The notes beneath the pieces were generated by a model. The model was not told the DNA's origin, searched no databases, and saw only the letters and a program-made list of their open reading frames with translations. 64,000 nucleotides of DNA from Gammaproteobacteria bacterium (GTDB lineage Bacteria > Pseudomonadota > Gammaproteobacteria > Berkiellales > Berkiellaceae), in contig JACPOY010000006.1 of NCBI GenBank assembly GCA_016191245.1, positions 1 to 64,000 of the forward strand, given 5' to 3'. A program made the translations under genes and the position numbers. Position 1 is the first letter of the stretch. Each line of letters starts with the position of its first letter. Of the stretch, positions 25,548 to 35,865 are shown piece after piece.

Positions 25548-26741
25548 TTAACCTTTGATACAAACAACTTGATTTAGCTTATATAGCACATCAACTAAAT
25601 CACTTTGGTTTATCATCACTTCATCTATATTTTTATAAGCCGAAGGGATTTCGTCAAGTACATGCTTATCCTTTCTACATTCTACACCTTTAGTCTGATT
25701 TTCAAGATCTTTAACATTGAATTTATTCTTTGCAGCTGTACGACTTAGGCGGCGTCCTGCACCATGAGCACATGAATGAAAAGAAGTATTAACACCTTTA
25801 CCAGCCACAATATAAGAACATGCTCCCATGCTACCAGGAATAATACCTAAATCTCCTATTCTTGCTCGGATAGCACCTTTTCTGGTGACATATACCTTTT
25901 CTCCGTAATGCTCTTCAAGAGCAACATAGTTATGATGGCAATTAATAGCTTCTTTCGTTATTTCAAACACAGGTAATATAGACTGCATCACTTCCAAAAT
26001 AATCTTCATCATTTCTTGTCGATTGGCAAATGCATAATCTTGTGCCCACGAAACAGCATTCAGGTAATCTTTAAAGTGTTTAGTTCCTTCACTTAGATAA
26101 GCGAGATCTCTATCTGGTAAATTTTTTAAATGTATTCCCATATCTTTTTTAGCTAAATCAATAAAATAAGTTCCAATGGCATTACCAATACCTCTACTAC
26201 CAGAATGTAACATAATCCACACATCGTTATTTTGATCTAAGCATATTTCAATAAAATGATTACCGCCGCCAAGTGTTGCTAATTGACTCATCCACTTTTT
26301 ATCGATATTTCGATTATATTTTACTATTTTGGGATGCTTTTCTAATATGGCTTCAATTCGCTGTTTAAATGGTTCACAGGCAGCAAACCGAATATTATCT
26401 TTATGTGCCCCCATACCTACAGGGATTCGTTCTTCAATATTAAAACGTAAATATTTTAAATTGTCAGGTAGTTGATGCGCTTTTAATGAGAGTTTCACTG
26501 CATTCATACCGCAACCAATATCAACCCCTACTGCAGCTGGGATAATAGCATGTTTGGTTGGAATCACAGCCCCTACTGTCGCCCCTATACCACAGTGTAC
26601 ATCTGGCATGGCTGCAATATGTGAATGTATAAATGGTAGACTAGAAATATTAACTAATTGTTGATAAGCAGCCATATCTATATCATCGGTATAGATTTTT
26701 ACTGGCACACGCCCTGTCGTAATGATTTTTTTTACTGGCAT
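25548..26741 (-). CDS. rtcB: RNA-splicing ligase RtcB
   Basis: At 397 residues this has the length and motifs of RtcB, which joins RNA 2',3'-cyclic-phosphate or 3'-phosphate ends to 5'-OH ends using GTP and Mn2+. Visible elements are PDVHCGIGATVG (47-58), the metal ligand Cys77 in GVDIGCG, GGGNHFIE, LHSGSRG, and SCAHGAGRRLSR, whose His is the guanylylation site. No archease, rtcA or rtcR gene is adjacent, so the usual RtcR-controlled rtcBA arrangement is missing. It probably works in RNA repair. Confidence 0.93.
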   Translation of the reverse strand: MPVKKIITTGRVPVKIYTDDIDMAAYQQLVNISSLPFIHSHIAAMPDVHCGIGATVGAVIPTKHAIIPAAVGVDIGCGMNAVKLSLKAHQLPDNLKYLRFNIEERIPVGMGAHKDNIRFAACEPFKQRIEAILEKHPKIVKYNRNIDKKWMSQLATLGGGNHFIEICLDQNNDVWIMLHSGSRGIGNAIGTYFIDLAKKDMGIHLKNLPDRDLAYLSEGTKHFKDYLNAVSWAQDYAFANRQEMMKIILEVMQSILPVFEITKEAINCHHNYVALEEHYGEKVYVTRKGAIRARIGDLGIIPGSMGACSYIVAGKGVNTSFHSCAHGAGRRLSRTAAKNKFNVKDLENQTKGVECRKDKHVLDEIPSAYKNIDEVMINQSDLVDVLYKLNQVVCIKG

Positions 26742-26897
26742 AACATATCATAGCAAACAAAACTTGTACTTTTAATACCATATCAGGTTTGAAGTATCTA
26801 CACAGGAACCATTTTTTAAAAAAATCTACCCTTTATTTAACTTTTTTTATCGCGTGTCGACTATTTGACATAGGATGGTCAACTTTAGGTAGATACT

Positions 26898-27815
26898 ATG
26901 TTTAGAAAATCAGTGTTATTAACAATTTTCTCATTTATATTAACAATCTTTTCTGGACACGTTAATGCATTGCCCAAAACTAAAGGTATCTATATTAATC
27001 AAGGTACCTTGGAAGATACTAAGCGAATGACATATTTAATAAATCAGTCAAAAGCTGTGGGAATTAATACCTTTGTTGTAGATCTAGAAAAGCCAACAAG
27101 GAATTATCAAAAAAATATTAATCTGATTAAAAGCAATGGCTTAAAATATGTTGCACGTATCGTTGTGTTTCCTGATGGTGGCAGGGCTAATCAAATTAAA
27201 TCAACGGCTCATTGGGATAAAAAATATAAACTGGTAGAAAGTGCCATTGGCTTTGGTGCTGATGAAATTCAATTAGACTATATTCGATATTCAACAAAAC
27301 AACCTCCCTCAGCTCAAAATGCTAAAGATATAAAAGAAGTCATTAAGTATTTTAAACAAAAATTGGCTGCGAAAGGGATCCCTTTGCAAGTAGATATTTT
27401 TGGGGAGGTCAGTTTTAAAGAGTCTCCAAGAATAGGTCAAAATATTCAGTTATTTGCTGATAGTATTGATGTGGTTTGCCCAATGGTGTATCCATCACAT
27501 TACAATCCATATCAAAAACACTCAGCAGAACCCTATGAAACAGTATATAAATCACTGATTTCATTAAAAGGAAAATTTGAACAAAACAAGACTCCTTTTA
27601 AATTAAATCCTTATATTGAAGCTTCAAATTACCATTACAAGTGGTCAAATGCTAAAAAAGTAGGGTATATACAATCACAAATCAAAGCTGTTGAAGATGC
27701 TAATGCCGATGGTTGGTTCGTTTGGAGCCCACAAAATCATTATGATAATCTCTTCAATGCGTTAAAAACACGTGGCTCAAGCAGTAAAAAGCCCGCTGAA
27801 ATAGTCATGCAGTAA
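26898..27815 (+). CDS. Secreted putative glycoside hydrolase (DUF4015/GHL family)
   Basis: A signal peptide (MFRKSVLLTIFSFILTIFSGHVNA) is followed by a TIM-barrel-like domain of the GHL15/DUF4015 type. It begins KGIYINQGTLED and contains FVVDLEKPTRNYQ, ADEIQLDYIRYS with acidic residues at the expected barrel end, VDIFGEVSFKES, and SIDVVCPMVYPSHY. The family was predicted to hydrolyse glycosidic bonds; natural substrates are unknown. It is a single gene with its own terminator and probably acts in the periplasm or outside the cell. Confidence 0.8.
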   Translation: MFRKSVLLTIFSFILTIFSGHVNALPKTKGIYINQGTLEDTKRMTYLINQSKAVGINTFVVDLEKPTRNYQKNINLIKSNGLKYVARIVVFPDGGRANQIKSTAHWDKKYKLVESAIGFGADEIQLDYIRYSTKQPPSAQNAKDIKEVIKYFKQKLAAKGIPLQVDIFGEVSFKESPRIGQNIQLFADSIDVVCPMVYPSHYNPYQKHSAEPYETVYKSLISLKGKFEQNKTPFKLNPYIEASNYHYKWSNAKKVGYIQSQIKAVEDANADGWFVWSPQNHYDNLFNALKTRGSSSKKPAEIVMQ

Positions 27816-27818
27816 AGA

Positions 27819-27857
27819 AAAAAGGTGGGTAATTCACCCCTACCCACCTTCTTTTTC
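27819..27857. terminator. Terminator between convergent genes
   Basis: GGTGGGTA (27824-27831) pairs with TACCCACC (27841-27848), with A-rich sequence before and T-rich sequence after it, so it can act on both strands. Confidence 0.9.
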
Positions 27858-27866
27858 TGATTATTT

Positions 27867-29267
27867 TCATCCCAATATCTTATTCCTATTCTCTTTAGTC
27901 TTGCTATTTTCGTTAACCACTGACGAAACAAGCACATTTTCTTTGTTTGATGGTTTTACCAACGGACTTAAAGACGTAGATGAAAAGGTTTTACCAAAAA
28001 TTAAAGCAGGAGTTTGAGATTTAGCAAAGGCTAATTCATTTTTTGGTGAAACATATTTTTTTTCAGACTTGCTGCGTATCAATTTTGGAGAAGATTCTTT
28101 TTTTAACATAGAAGAAGAATCATCAACGAACATATAATCCTTATTGTTATTATTGTCAGGCACATCGGCTAGTCTTGTAGAAGGAAATTCCATCGGCTTA
28201 TTAAACGCATTTGATTTTAATAAAAAAATAATGACTTCTTTAATAAGTTTATATTCTTTAGCTTGACCTTCAACCTTAACAAATTCTTTCTTATCACTTG
28301 ATATAGGGAAAATTCTATTTGTTAATTTTAATCCTTCGATAAATGAGGGGCCAAGCAAGGGTGCTAAATAGGTTTGCGCCTCTTCTTCAGTTTGGATCTT
28401 ACTCACTGCTCTTTGGGTAACAATAAATTTAGCGATAAATAGAAAGTTATGAATAGCTTGAGCTGAACCAAATTCCTTTATCTCAATTAATCTAGAAATA
28501 AAATCAGTAAAGCATCGTTCAATTTGATGCAACTGATTTTCATCAACTTTATACTTTTGCTCATTAAGAATTAACTTTAACTTATTAGTAAACTTTTCCC
28601 AAATATAATGAACTCTTTTATTCTCAAAATTTAAAATTTGCCCTAATCTAAAGGACTCCTTGTAATAATGTCCTAATAATTGACTTATTTCTAAACCTGT
28701 TTTTGAATGATCATTCGCCAATGCTGTCAAAAGAGTATTCACAGATATATTTACTGGCGTTTCTTCATTAATATCTAACAATGCTTTAATAAGCTCTATT
28801 GCCTTTTTGTCTTTCACTTTTTCAAATAATTCTTCAATGGGAAGTCTTTTTAACCGCTCAAATTCTTCTTTTTGTAGTTCTTTGATAATTTGAGTGCTCT
28901 CTTCTGATAAAAACTTTACATTAAAGTCGCTTAGCTCTGAAACCTGATTCTCTAAAAGTCTAAATAAACGTTGGCTAAGAAGTCGTTCGCTTATCTTTTG
29001 TAATACATTTTTTAAAGCAATTTTAATTTGATCGTCAGAAATCAGCTCTGCATTTAATACAGGTAAAAATTGCAAATCAAAAAAAATAGCTGCCGCTTCA
29101 TCGTGAGCCTCTTTAAGAAAAAATACGTATTGCGGATTCATAAACTCAGTTAATATGGATAAAAGTTTATTAGTTTGATCCTGAGAATAGAATTTTATTG
29201 ATTTGTTGGTTTCAAGTTGAACAAGCGAAGTAGTACGAGTTACCTTTTTTTTAAAAAAGTCTAGCAT
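27867..29267 (-). CDS. Hypothetical mostly helical protein, possible effector
   Basis: No domain was recognised with confidence. The 466-residue protein is largely alpha-helical up to about residue 355. The stretch FTDFISRLIEIKEFGSAQAI (about 256-275) is faintly like the core helices of RasGEF domains ('..I.LKNFNS..AI'), and the length of the helical part would allow one. The remaining 110 residues are Ser/Lys/Pro-rich, disordered and without hydrophobic segments. There is no signal peptide. The layout (folded core plus long Ser-rich tail) fits an injected effector, but this is inference. Confidence 0.6.
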   Translation of the reverse strand: MLDFFKKKVTRTTSLVQLETNKSIKFYSQDQTNKLLSILTEFMNPQYVFFLKEAHDEAAAIFFDLQFLPVLNAELISDDQIKIALKNVLQKISERLLSQRLFRLLENQVSELSDFNVKFLSEESTQIIKELQKEEFERLKRLPIEELFEKVKDKKAIELIKALLDINEETPVNISVNTLLTALANDHSKTGLEISQLLGHYYKESFRLGQILNFENKRVHYIWEKFTNKLKLILNEQKYKVDENQLHQIERCFTDFISRLIEIKEFGSAQAIHNFLFIAKFIVTQRAVSKIQTEEEAQTYLAPLLGPSFIEGLKLTNRIFPISSDKKEFVKVEGQAKEYKLIKEVIIFLLKSNAFNKPMEFPSTRLADVPDNNNNKDYMFVDDSSSMLKKESSPKLIRSKSEKKYVSPKNELAFAKSQTPALIFGKTFSSTSLSPLVKPSNKENVLVSSVVNENSKTKENRNKILG

Positions 29268-29366
29268 ATAGAATATTCCAAAAGTTATTATGTGGTAAGA
29301 TGACTAATATAGAAGACGGTAAATGATTTTATAACCGTAACGGGAAAGAATTAAAACTGAATATAA

Positions 29367-31919
29367 TTACAATTTTTTAATCTTGAGCAATTCTACAATT
29401 TGTTCATAATCCAAAGTTTCTTTTTCTAAGAGTGCATTAGCCAGCAAATGCAATTTATCCATATTTTTTTGTAAGATATCTTTTGCAATATCATAGTCTC
29501 GTTTTAAAATAATTTCTGCATTTTTAGCTACGTCACCTTCTGATATTACATCATCTACTATTAACGATTGGTTATCAGACATAGCATATTTAGTAACCAT
29601 TTTTTTGACAATTTCATTTGCATTAATCAAATCACTTGAAGCTCCTGTGGTAACATTATCTTTGCCAAAAATGAGCTCTTCTGCAACATAACCACCTAAA
29701 GAGGTACATATCAATGCTTCTAGTTGCTTCTTGGTCCATGAATATTCTTCTGTTTTAACTCTAAAATGCGTGGCACCTAGAGTAGAACCTCTTAATCCTA
29801 TGGTCATCTTATGAAATGCTCGAGGATGATCAGGATGCAATAATCCAACAAGCGCATGACCCGCTTCATGATAAGCAGTTAATTTACGCTCTTGCTCGGT
29901 ATAACTCCCACTCCCCATATTGACACCAAGTATGATTTTGTCATTTGCTTCTTCAAAAGACTTCATATCAACAGCATCTTTATTCTTTCTAGTGGCTTCA
30001 ATTGCTGCTTCATTAACTAAATTGGCCAAATCTGCCCCAGAAAATCCCGTTGTAGTTTGCGCTAATTTTTTCAGACTAACATCAGCTCCAACTTTAATAT
30101 TTTTCATATGAACTTGTAGAATTTCTTCTCTTTCTTGTATTGTAGGTAGTCTGAAAAATACTTTTCTATCAAACCTGCCAGGACGTAATACAGCAGGATC
30201 GATAATATCTAGTCTATTTGTCGCTCCAATAAAAATAATGCCTTCATTAATCCCTTTTTGAATATTATCCATTTCATTTAAGAATTGATTGAGCGTTTGA
30301 TCATTTCCGGATATATCACTTGGATTTCGTGTTGGCGCCAATGCATCAATTTCGTCTATAAATACGATACATGGCTTATATTTCCTTGCTAATTTAAATA
30401 ACTCTCTGACTCGAGAAGCACCTACTCCCACGTAACGTTCATCAAATGCGGAACCTGAAATAGCTAAAAAGTTAACCTTAGCTTCACCCGCTATCGCTCT
30501 GGCCATCAATGTTTTACCTGTACCAGGAGGTCCATAGATGATAATGCCACCTGGTGGTTTTGCTCCCAAACGGGTAAATTCTTTTGGACTTTTAAGAAAG
30601 TCGACAACTTCAGTCACTTCTTTTTTAGCTTCATTCATTCCTGCAATATCTGAAAATTGTGTTTTAACTTCATTAGGAGATAATATTTTTATAGATAAAG
30701 TAGGGCTCAAGTCTTTTTCATACGTTGCAATTTTATTAAACGCTAATTGAAATGAATCCATATCAACTGCTTTTTTATCATTTTTAGTTGCTATGATAGC
30801 TGCTTCATTTACTAAGTTACTTAAATCCGCACCAGAATATCCTGCACTATTTTCTACTAGTTTATCAATATCGATATCTGAGACTTTTATTTTTTTAAGC
30901 ATTTTTGTTAATATTTCTTTTCTATCTTCATCAGTTGGAAGATTGATATGAATTTGCCAATCAAATCGACCGGGGCGCAATAATGCATTATCAATCGCTT
31001 CTAGTCTATTGGTTGCTGCAATCACAAAAATCCCTTTGTTTTTGCTTGTGTCTACATTTTCCATCTCTGATAATAATTGATTTACCGTTTGAATATGACT
31101 CATGGATAAATTTTCTGTGCCGCGAGCCGGGGCAAGCGCATCAATTTCATCAATAAATATTATTGCAGGTTTATTTTTTCTCGCTATTTTAAATAATTCA
31201 CGAACTCTTGCTGCGCCTGTTCCCACGTAAGATTCTTCGAATGCAGCTCCCGAGGCTGAAATAAAAGTGGCATTCGCCTCCCCTGCTATAGCTCGTGCTA
31301 TCATTGTTTTGCCGGTGCCAGGAGGTCCATACATCATGATCCCTTTGGGCGGTCTAGCACCAATTTTTTCGAATTTTTCAGGATCTTTAATAAAATCAAG
31401 AAATTGCTTCACGTCTTCTTTTGCTTCTTTCATACCAGCAATATCACTTAGTTTTGTATTAATTTTATTTGCTGGAATAATATCTACGGCAAAAGTCGAA
31501 ACCCCTGTTGGGGATGCTTTATCTCCAGATTGACCTGATACGTCATACCCAAAAAGATGGACCAATTCAAGTGCGTCTTTATTGCCATTTTCAGCCGCTA
31601 GTAATAGCCACATTAATGCTTGACTATCATCTTTAGGTAGGCCTTTTCCTAAATAAAATGCCTTACCAATTTTAAATTGTTCATTTGAATCTAAATAAGA
31701 TGAAGTCGTTTTTTCTACTTTTTCAGTATTAACAAAATAGTCAATAAGATATTTTGTTCCAACGAATACAAAGCTTATCACTACAATTATTAACACATCA
31801 AAATACTTTTTATATTTCTTTTGAGGTTGAACTTCTTTATTTTTTCTAAAGAAGTATCTTTTACACCAGAATAAAAATCCGGCGAGTAATAATGCACTTA
31901 GGATGGTTGCAAAAAACAT
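29367..31919 (-). CDS. FtsH-like AAA+ zinc metalloprotease with two AAA modules
   Basis: The order of parts is: two N-terminal membrane helices (about 3-20 and 43-63) with a very short periplasmic loop, a Sel1-like segment (about 83-125: [32 protein letters not shown]), AAA module 1 (about 155-400), AAA module 2 (about 420-665) and an M41 peptidase with HEAGH (686-690). Each AAA module has Walker A GPPGTGKT (200-207; 465-472), Walker B with FIDEIDA, an aromatic pore residue in Y-V-G (Tyr233, Tyr498) and the LRPGRFD arginine finger motif. Normal FtsH has one AAA module, about 650 residues and a periplasmic domain of some 70 residues. This is a membrane-bound unfoldase-protease of unusual form. 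The ATG at 31919 was preferred to a GTG six bases earlier. Confidence 0.88.
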   Translation of the reverse strand: MFFATILSALLLAGFLFWCKRYFFRKNKEVQPQKKYKKYFDVLIIVVISFVFVGTKYLIDYFVNTEKVEKTTSSYLDSNEQFKIGKAFYLGKGLPKDDSQALMWLLLAAENGNKDALELVHLFGYDVSGQSGDKASPTGVSTFAVDIIPANKINTKLSDIAGMKEAKEDVKQFLDFIKDPEKFEKIGARPPKGIMMYGPPGTGKTMIARAIAGEANATFISASGAAFEESYVGTGAARVRELFKIARKNKPAIIFIDEIDALAPARGTENLSMSHIQTVNQLLSEMENVDTSKNKGIFVIAATNRLEAIDNALLRPGRFDWQIHINLPTDEDRKEILTKMLKKIKVSDIDIDKLVENSAGYSGADLSNLVNEAAIIATKNDKKAVDMDSFQLAFNKIATYEKDLSPTLSIKILSPNEVKTQFSDIAGMNEAKKEVTEVVDFLKSPKEFTRLGAKPPGGIIIYGPPGTGKTLMARAIAGEAKVNFLAISGSAFDERYVGVGASRVRELFKLARKYKPCIVFIDEIDALAPTRNPSDISGNDQTLNQFLNEMDNIQKGINEGIIFIGATNRLDIIDPAVLRPGRFDRKVFFRLPTIQEREEILQVHMKNIKVGADVSLKKLAQTTTGFSGADLANLVNEAAIEATRKNKDAVDMKSFEEANDKIILGVNMGSGSYTEQERKLTAYHEAGHALVGLLHPDHPRAFHKMTIGLRGSTLGATHFRVKTEEYSWTKKQLEALICTSLGGYVAEELIFGKDNVTTGASSDLINANEIVKKMVTKYAMSDNQSLIVDDVISEGDVAKNAEIILKRDYDIAKDILQKNMDKLHLLANALLEKETLDYEQIVELLKIKKL

Positions 31920-32015
31920 AACCACTCACTTTTATTTTTCACATGTCAAAGATTTGACAATTAATACAGAGGTATTAATTTAATAATAGTAGTTGGTGAT
32001 TACATCTTGCGAATT

Positions 32016-32486
32016 TTATTTATGTTTTTTTATTGCCGCCGGATCAATTGTCCACTGCAAAGTCCAAATGGGTGCCTGAAACTCAAAAAGTGCGCAACTA
32101 GCCGTTGAAAACGACAATCTAGGGCTGTGAATATCACCAGTAAGAAAGAAGCTCGCAAGCAGTGCCAAATTAGGTAGATGTCCCACAAGCAATGAGGACT
32201 CACTTAGCTCATGTACAGCGCCAATCAGCTTATAAACATCTTCATCTGGTGAAAGATCAGGCATGATAGCGAGTTTATCCATCATCCCTAAAGTGTTTGC
32301 AATTATTTCGGCAGTTTCAATTGCGCGTACTTTTTGGCTATGAAAAATATGTTTTATTTTTATATCTTTCGTTAGCAAATATTGAGCAATGGCCTGTACT
32401 TCATCTTTGCCGCGATCATTTAAGGGGCGCTCAAAACGTTCTTCACTACTATAAGCTTCACCATGTCTTACAAGATATAGATTCAT
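32016..32486 (-). CDS. sixA: Phosphohistidine phosphatase SixA
   Basis: This 156-residue member of the histidine phosphatase family has the catalytic RHGEA near the N-terminus (7-11) and the second histidine in LVGHLPNL. That arrangement and length are those of SixA, which removes phosphate from HPt domains or from PTS phosphocarrier histidines. It is 15 bp after the gene at 32502-33095 on the same strand. Confidence 0.88.
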   Translation of the reverse strand: MNLYLVRHGEAYSSEERFERPLNDRGKDEVQAIAQYLLTKDIKIKHIFHSQKVRAIETAEIIANTLGMMDKLAIMPDLSPDEDVYKLIGAVHELSESSLLVGHLPNLALLASFFLTGDIHSPRLSFSTASCALFEFQAPIWTLQWTIDPAAIKKHK

Positions 32487-32501
32487 ATTGAGATTAAATC
32501 C

Positions 32502-33095
32502 TTACAATTTTTTTCTTACTATTTTCTTCCAAGAATATCCAATAATAAGGCCAATAATGAATGCTATAAAACACATCATGTAAAAATCATTTTGCATCTC
32601 ATCTATAACAGGGTTTTCTAAAACATTCACAGTATTTTGCAACCCAGCTATTTTCCATTTATCAATGACTTGAGTAATCGTTGCGCTCCATCTTACTGGA
32701 ACATTGATTACTTTGCCTCTAACAAGTTGATATTGAAATAAAGCTGTTCCTGTTGCGATAAATGTACTTTCATCTACTATCGTTACATCTTTATCAAAAT
32801 TTACTTTTTCAATTGTAAATTTTTTTATTTTAACGCCTTCAGTATTGTTGGGAGATTTCATGAATTCATTTAATTGCGTCATTGAATGAAATGCTTGTCC
32901 ATTTTCAAGGACAATCAGAGCAGTAGGTAAAAAGTTATTTGAAAGTCTATCCATTTTACTTTGATTTACGCCCGTCATCAGCTCACCTTTAAAGTGGGCC
33001 AGTACATCTTGTTGAAGAATTGAGACAGGTTGTGCGCTAAGAATACAAGGTATAAAAAGAAATATGAATATGACTAGATGTTTTATTCCTTTCAT
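32502..33095 (-). CDS. Hypothetical membrane protein, SnoaL/NTF2-like periplasmic domain
   Basis: An N-terminal hydrophobic segment (KHLVIFIFLFIPCILSAQP) looks like a signal peptide or anchor, and a C-terminal helix (about 174-190) anchors the protein. The middle part has alternating strands with FIATGTALFQYQL and PVRWSATITQVIDKWKIAGL, typical of DotI/IcmL-like or SnoaL-type cone folds; the assignment is tentative. The ATG at 33095 has AAGGA seven to eight bases before it; an earlier in-frame ATG at 33143 was not preferred. It is probably cotranscribed with sixA. Confidence 0.6.
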   Translation of the reverse strand: MKGIKHLVIFIFLFIPCILSAQPVSILQQDVLAHFKGELMTGVNQSKMDRLSNNFLPTALIVLENGQAFHSMTQLNEFMKSPNNTEGVKIKKFTIEKVNFDKDVTIVDESTFIATGTALFQYQLVRGKVINVPVRWSATITQVIDKWKIAGLQNTVNVLENPVIDEMQNDFYMMCFIAFIIGLIIGYSWKKIVRKKL

Positions 33096-33224
33096 GCCTT
33101 CGTCCTTTAACCACTTATGCTGGGTTAAGTTTAGTATACTCATAGAGGACTTCTCATACTAGAAGAGCTATGATCTGTAGCAATTTCTTCGTAGATATCG
33201 ATTATTGATAATGGTATAAAAACA

Positions 33225-34433
33225 ATGTCTGAATTTATTAAACCAATTTTCACATCCAATGACTCCACTGATTTTAGATTACTAACAAAAACTTTAAGTG
33301 ATACCCCAGGCTATAACCAAAATGATGTTCCCAATATGCTTAAAGCGACTAACGATGCTGAAGCATTAAAATCATTTTTAATCGGTTATCAAGCTTCAAC
33401 TTTAACTTATCAAACGTATGTAAAAGAACTAGAAAGACTCGTCCTATGGTGTACCTATGTGCAAAAAGTAAGTATTTCTGATCTTTCCTTTGATGATTTG
33501 ATGGCTTATCAATCGTTCTTAGGTAATCCTTCTCCTCAAGCGATTTGGTGTGGTAATAAGCGTGCAAAATGTAATAAAGACGGCTCTTTTAATCCGATGT
33601 GGCGTCCCTTTGCAAGTCAACTCTCACCCGTTTCCATTAAAAAAACAATGAGTATATTAGATAGTTTTTTTAATTATCTTGTGCAAACACAATACTTAAA
33701 AGGTAATCCTCTTTCTGTTAACAAAAGAAGAAAGAAAAAGGCTCACAACGAAGGCATGGAAAGATGGCTTGAAAAATCTGAAATTAATATCGTACTTGAC
33801 AGTTTACATGAACAACTTGAAAACAAAACTGAGAATGATTTTGTCATTATTCGAGCGAAATATATTATTTTAACATTGTTTTATACTGGATTACGTTTGG
33901 CTGAATTAACCAATCATACAATGGGTGACTTTACATTACTTGAAGATGCCTGGTATTTAAAAGTGATTGGTAAAGGTGAAAAACCTCGAAAAATTGTTGT
34001 TGTCGATGAATATTTAGATGCCTTAATAGCGTTTCGACAAGCTATCGGATGCGCCACGATGTTACCTGCTTTTGAAGAATCTATGCCATTGATCCCTTCT
34101 CAAGATAAAATCACCCCAATTCACCGTCGTCGCATCGATCAGATCTTAAAATGGTCATTTGAATTGGGAGCCCAAAAGCTTGAAAGTTTAGCCAATAGCC
34201 AACATGAAAATAGCCATAAATTGCTGCACCGTGCTTCTAAATTACGCAAAGCTTCAGCCCATTGGCTACGTCATTCCTATGGTACTTATTTAGTGAAATC
34301 TGGCTGCCCGATTGAAAAAGTGAAAACGCTGATGGGACATGCAGATATTTCAACAACAATGATATATGTTCATATCGCAACGAACGACTTACATGACTCG
34401 GCTCAAGGCTTAACGTTAAAAGAAGAAGCTTAA
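33225..34433 (+). CDS. Tyrosine recombinase/integrase family protein
   Basis: The C-terminal catalytic domain shows Arg in TGLRLAEL, Lys in GKGEKPRK, HWLRHSYGTYL (His-x-x-Arg), MGHADI (His/Trp position) and the nucleophile Tyr in TTMIYVH. The N-terminal SAM-like DNA-binding domain spans about 45-175, with an extra Cys-containing loop. At 402 residues it is longer than XerC/XerD. The stop is 1 bp before the photolyase gene start, so the two are translationally linked. No att-like direct repeats, excisionase or phage genes are near; it may be a resident chromosomal recombinase. Its target is unknown. Confidence 0.88.
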   Translation: MSEFIKPIFTSNDSTDFRLLTKTLSDTPGYNQNDVPNMLKATNDAEALKSFLIGYQASTLTYQTYVKELERLVLWCTYVQKVSISDLSFDDLMAYQSFLGNPSPQAIWCGNKRAKCNKDGSFNPMWRPFASQLSPVSIKKTMSILDSFFNYLVQTQYLKGNPLSVNKRRKKKAHNEGMERWLEKSEINIVLDSLHEQLENKTENDFVIIRAKYIILTLFYTGLRLAELTNHTMGDFTLLEDAWYLKVIGKGEKPRKIVVVDEYLDALIAFRQAIGCATMLPAFEESMPLIPSQDKITPIHRRRIDQILKWSFELGAQKLESLANSQHENSHKLLHRASKLRKASAHWLRHSYGTYLVKSGCPIEKVKTLMGHADISTTMIYVHIATNDLHDSAQGLTLKEEA

Positions 34434-34434
34434 C

Positions 34435-35865
34435 ATGACGGTATCTGCTCCTATTATTGTCTGGTTCCGACAAGACTTGCGAATACATGATAACCCAGCG
34501 CTTGTTCACGCAGCCAAAATGAAAGCGCCTATCATTTTTATCTATATTCTCGATGAAACCATGCCATGGCAGATGGGAGCTGCAAGTCGATGGTGGTTAC
34601 ATCAAAGCTTAACGGCCTTAAATGACACCTTGCTAAAAAAATATAGTGCTACTCTAGTACTATTAAAAGGCTCTGCTGCTGCTATTTTAGATAAATTAAT
34701 AACCGATACCAATGCACAAGCTGTCTATTGGAATCGCTGCTATGAGCCGCATCATATTGAAAGAGATCAGAAAATAAAAAAAACGCTCACTGAACGGGGC
34801 TTAGCTGTACATTCTTTTAATGGTTCGCTGTTAAAAGAACCTTGGGAAATACAAAATTTATCCAAACAACCCTTTAAAGTATTTACTCCTTTTTGGAAAT
34901 CCTTACAAAAACAATTGATTCGGGATATTTATCCTGCACCATCAAAACTCTCCATTGTCGAAAACCTCTTTGGATTAAGGATAGCCGATTTAAATCTAAT
35001 CCCTATCATTCCTTGGTATCGAGGTTTTGAAAGTATGTGGGTGCCTGGAGAAATATCAGCTCGCAATAAATTAAAGAAATTTCTCGCCCAGAATGTAAAA
35101 AACTATAAACAAGCCCGCGATAACCCTGCACTAGAAACCACTTCACGGCTATCGCCCCACTTGCATTTTGGTGAAATCAGCCCGGTTCAAATCTGGCATG
35201 CTGCTATTGAGTGTAAAGAAAGTGCTAACTTACAAACTGATGTTCATCATTTCTTGTCTGAAATTACCTGGCGAGAATTTTCATATCATTTACTTTATCA
35301 TTTTCCTGATTTACCTACTGTGTCATTCAGAAAAGATTTTGATAAGTTTCCATGGAAGAAAAATGCCAAACATCTTCAACTTTGGCAAAAAGGCCTGACT
35401 GGTTATCCTATTGTTGATGCTGGCATGCGTGAGTTATGGCATACCGGCTGGATGCATAATCGTGTTCGTATGGTAGTAGCTTCATTTTTAATTAAACATC
35501 TTTTGCAACCTTGGCAAGATGGTGAAGCATGGTTTTGGGATACTTTAGTTGACGCCGATTTAGCCAATAATGCAGCTTCTTGGCAATGGGTAGCAGGCAG
35601 TGGCGCCGATGCAGCACCGTATTTTAGAATTTTTAATCCTGTTTTACAGGGAGAAAAATTCGATAAAGAAGGCAAATATGTTAAAAAATGGCTGCCAGAA
35701 TTGAGGGGCTTGCCCGCCAAATATGTTCATTCGCCTTGGGAAGCACCAACAGAAGTACTAAAAAAAGCAAATATTACACTTGGAGAAACTTATCCCAAAC
35801 CAATGATAGATCATGCTGTAGGTCGGATGCGTGCTTTAGAAGCGTATAAAAATATGAAACGCTAA
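34435..35865 (+). CDS. phrB: Deoxyribodipyrimidine photolyase
   Basis: This 476-residue protein has the N-terminal antenna domain (IVWFRQDLRIHDNPAL, 8-23) and the FAD-binding C-terminal half, with TSRLSPHLHFGEISP, FLSEITWREFSYHLLYH, GYPIVDAGMRELWHTGWMHNR and VDADLANNAASWQWVAGSG. These are class I CPD photolyase motifs. The enzyme splits UV-induced cyclobutane dimers using light. It directly follows the tyrosine-recombinase gene. A light-dependent enzyme implies an extracellular or surface phase in a lit, probably aquatic, habitat. Confidence 0.93.
   Translation: MTVSAPIIVWFRQDLRIHDNPALVHAAKMKAPIIFIYILDETMPWQMGAASRWWLHQSLTALNDTLLKKYSATLVLLKGSAAAILDKLITDTNAQAVYWNRCYEPHHIERDQKIKKTLTERGLAVHSFNGSLLKEPWEIQNLSKQPFKVFTPFWKSLQKQLIRDIYPAPSKLSIVENLFGLRIADLNLIPIIPWYRGFESMWVPGEISARNKLKKFLAQNVKNYKQARDNPALETTSRLSPHLHFGEISPVQIWHAAIECKESANLQTDVHHFLSEITWREFSYHLLYHFPDLPTVSFRKDFDKFPWKKNAKHLQLWQKGLTGYPIVDAGMRELWHTGWMHNRVRMVVASFLIKHLLQPWQDGEAWFWDTLVDADLANNAASWQWVAGSGADAAPYFRIFNPVLQGEKFDKEGKYVKKWLPELRGLPAKYVHSPWEAPTEVLKKANITLGETYPKPMIDHAVGRMRALEAYKNMKR

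Noticed and set aside
33225..34433. Prophage or integrative element
   Set aside because: Only a recombinase is present. Neighbours are housekeeping genes, and no att repeats, tRNA gene or phage genes were seen.
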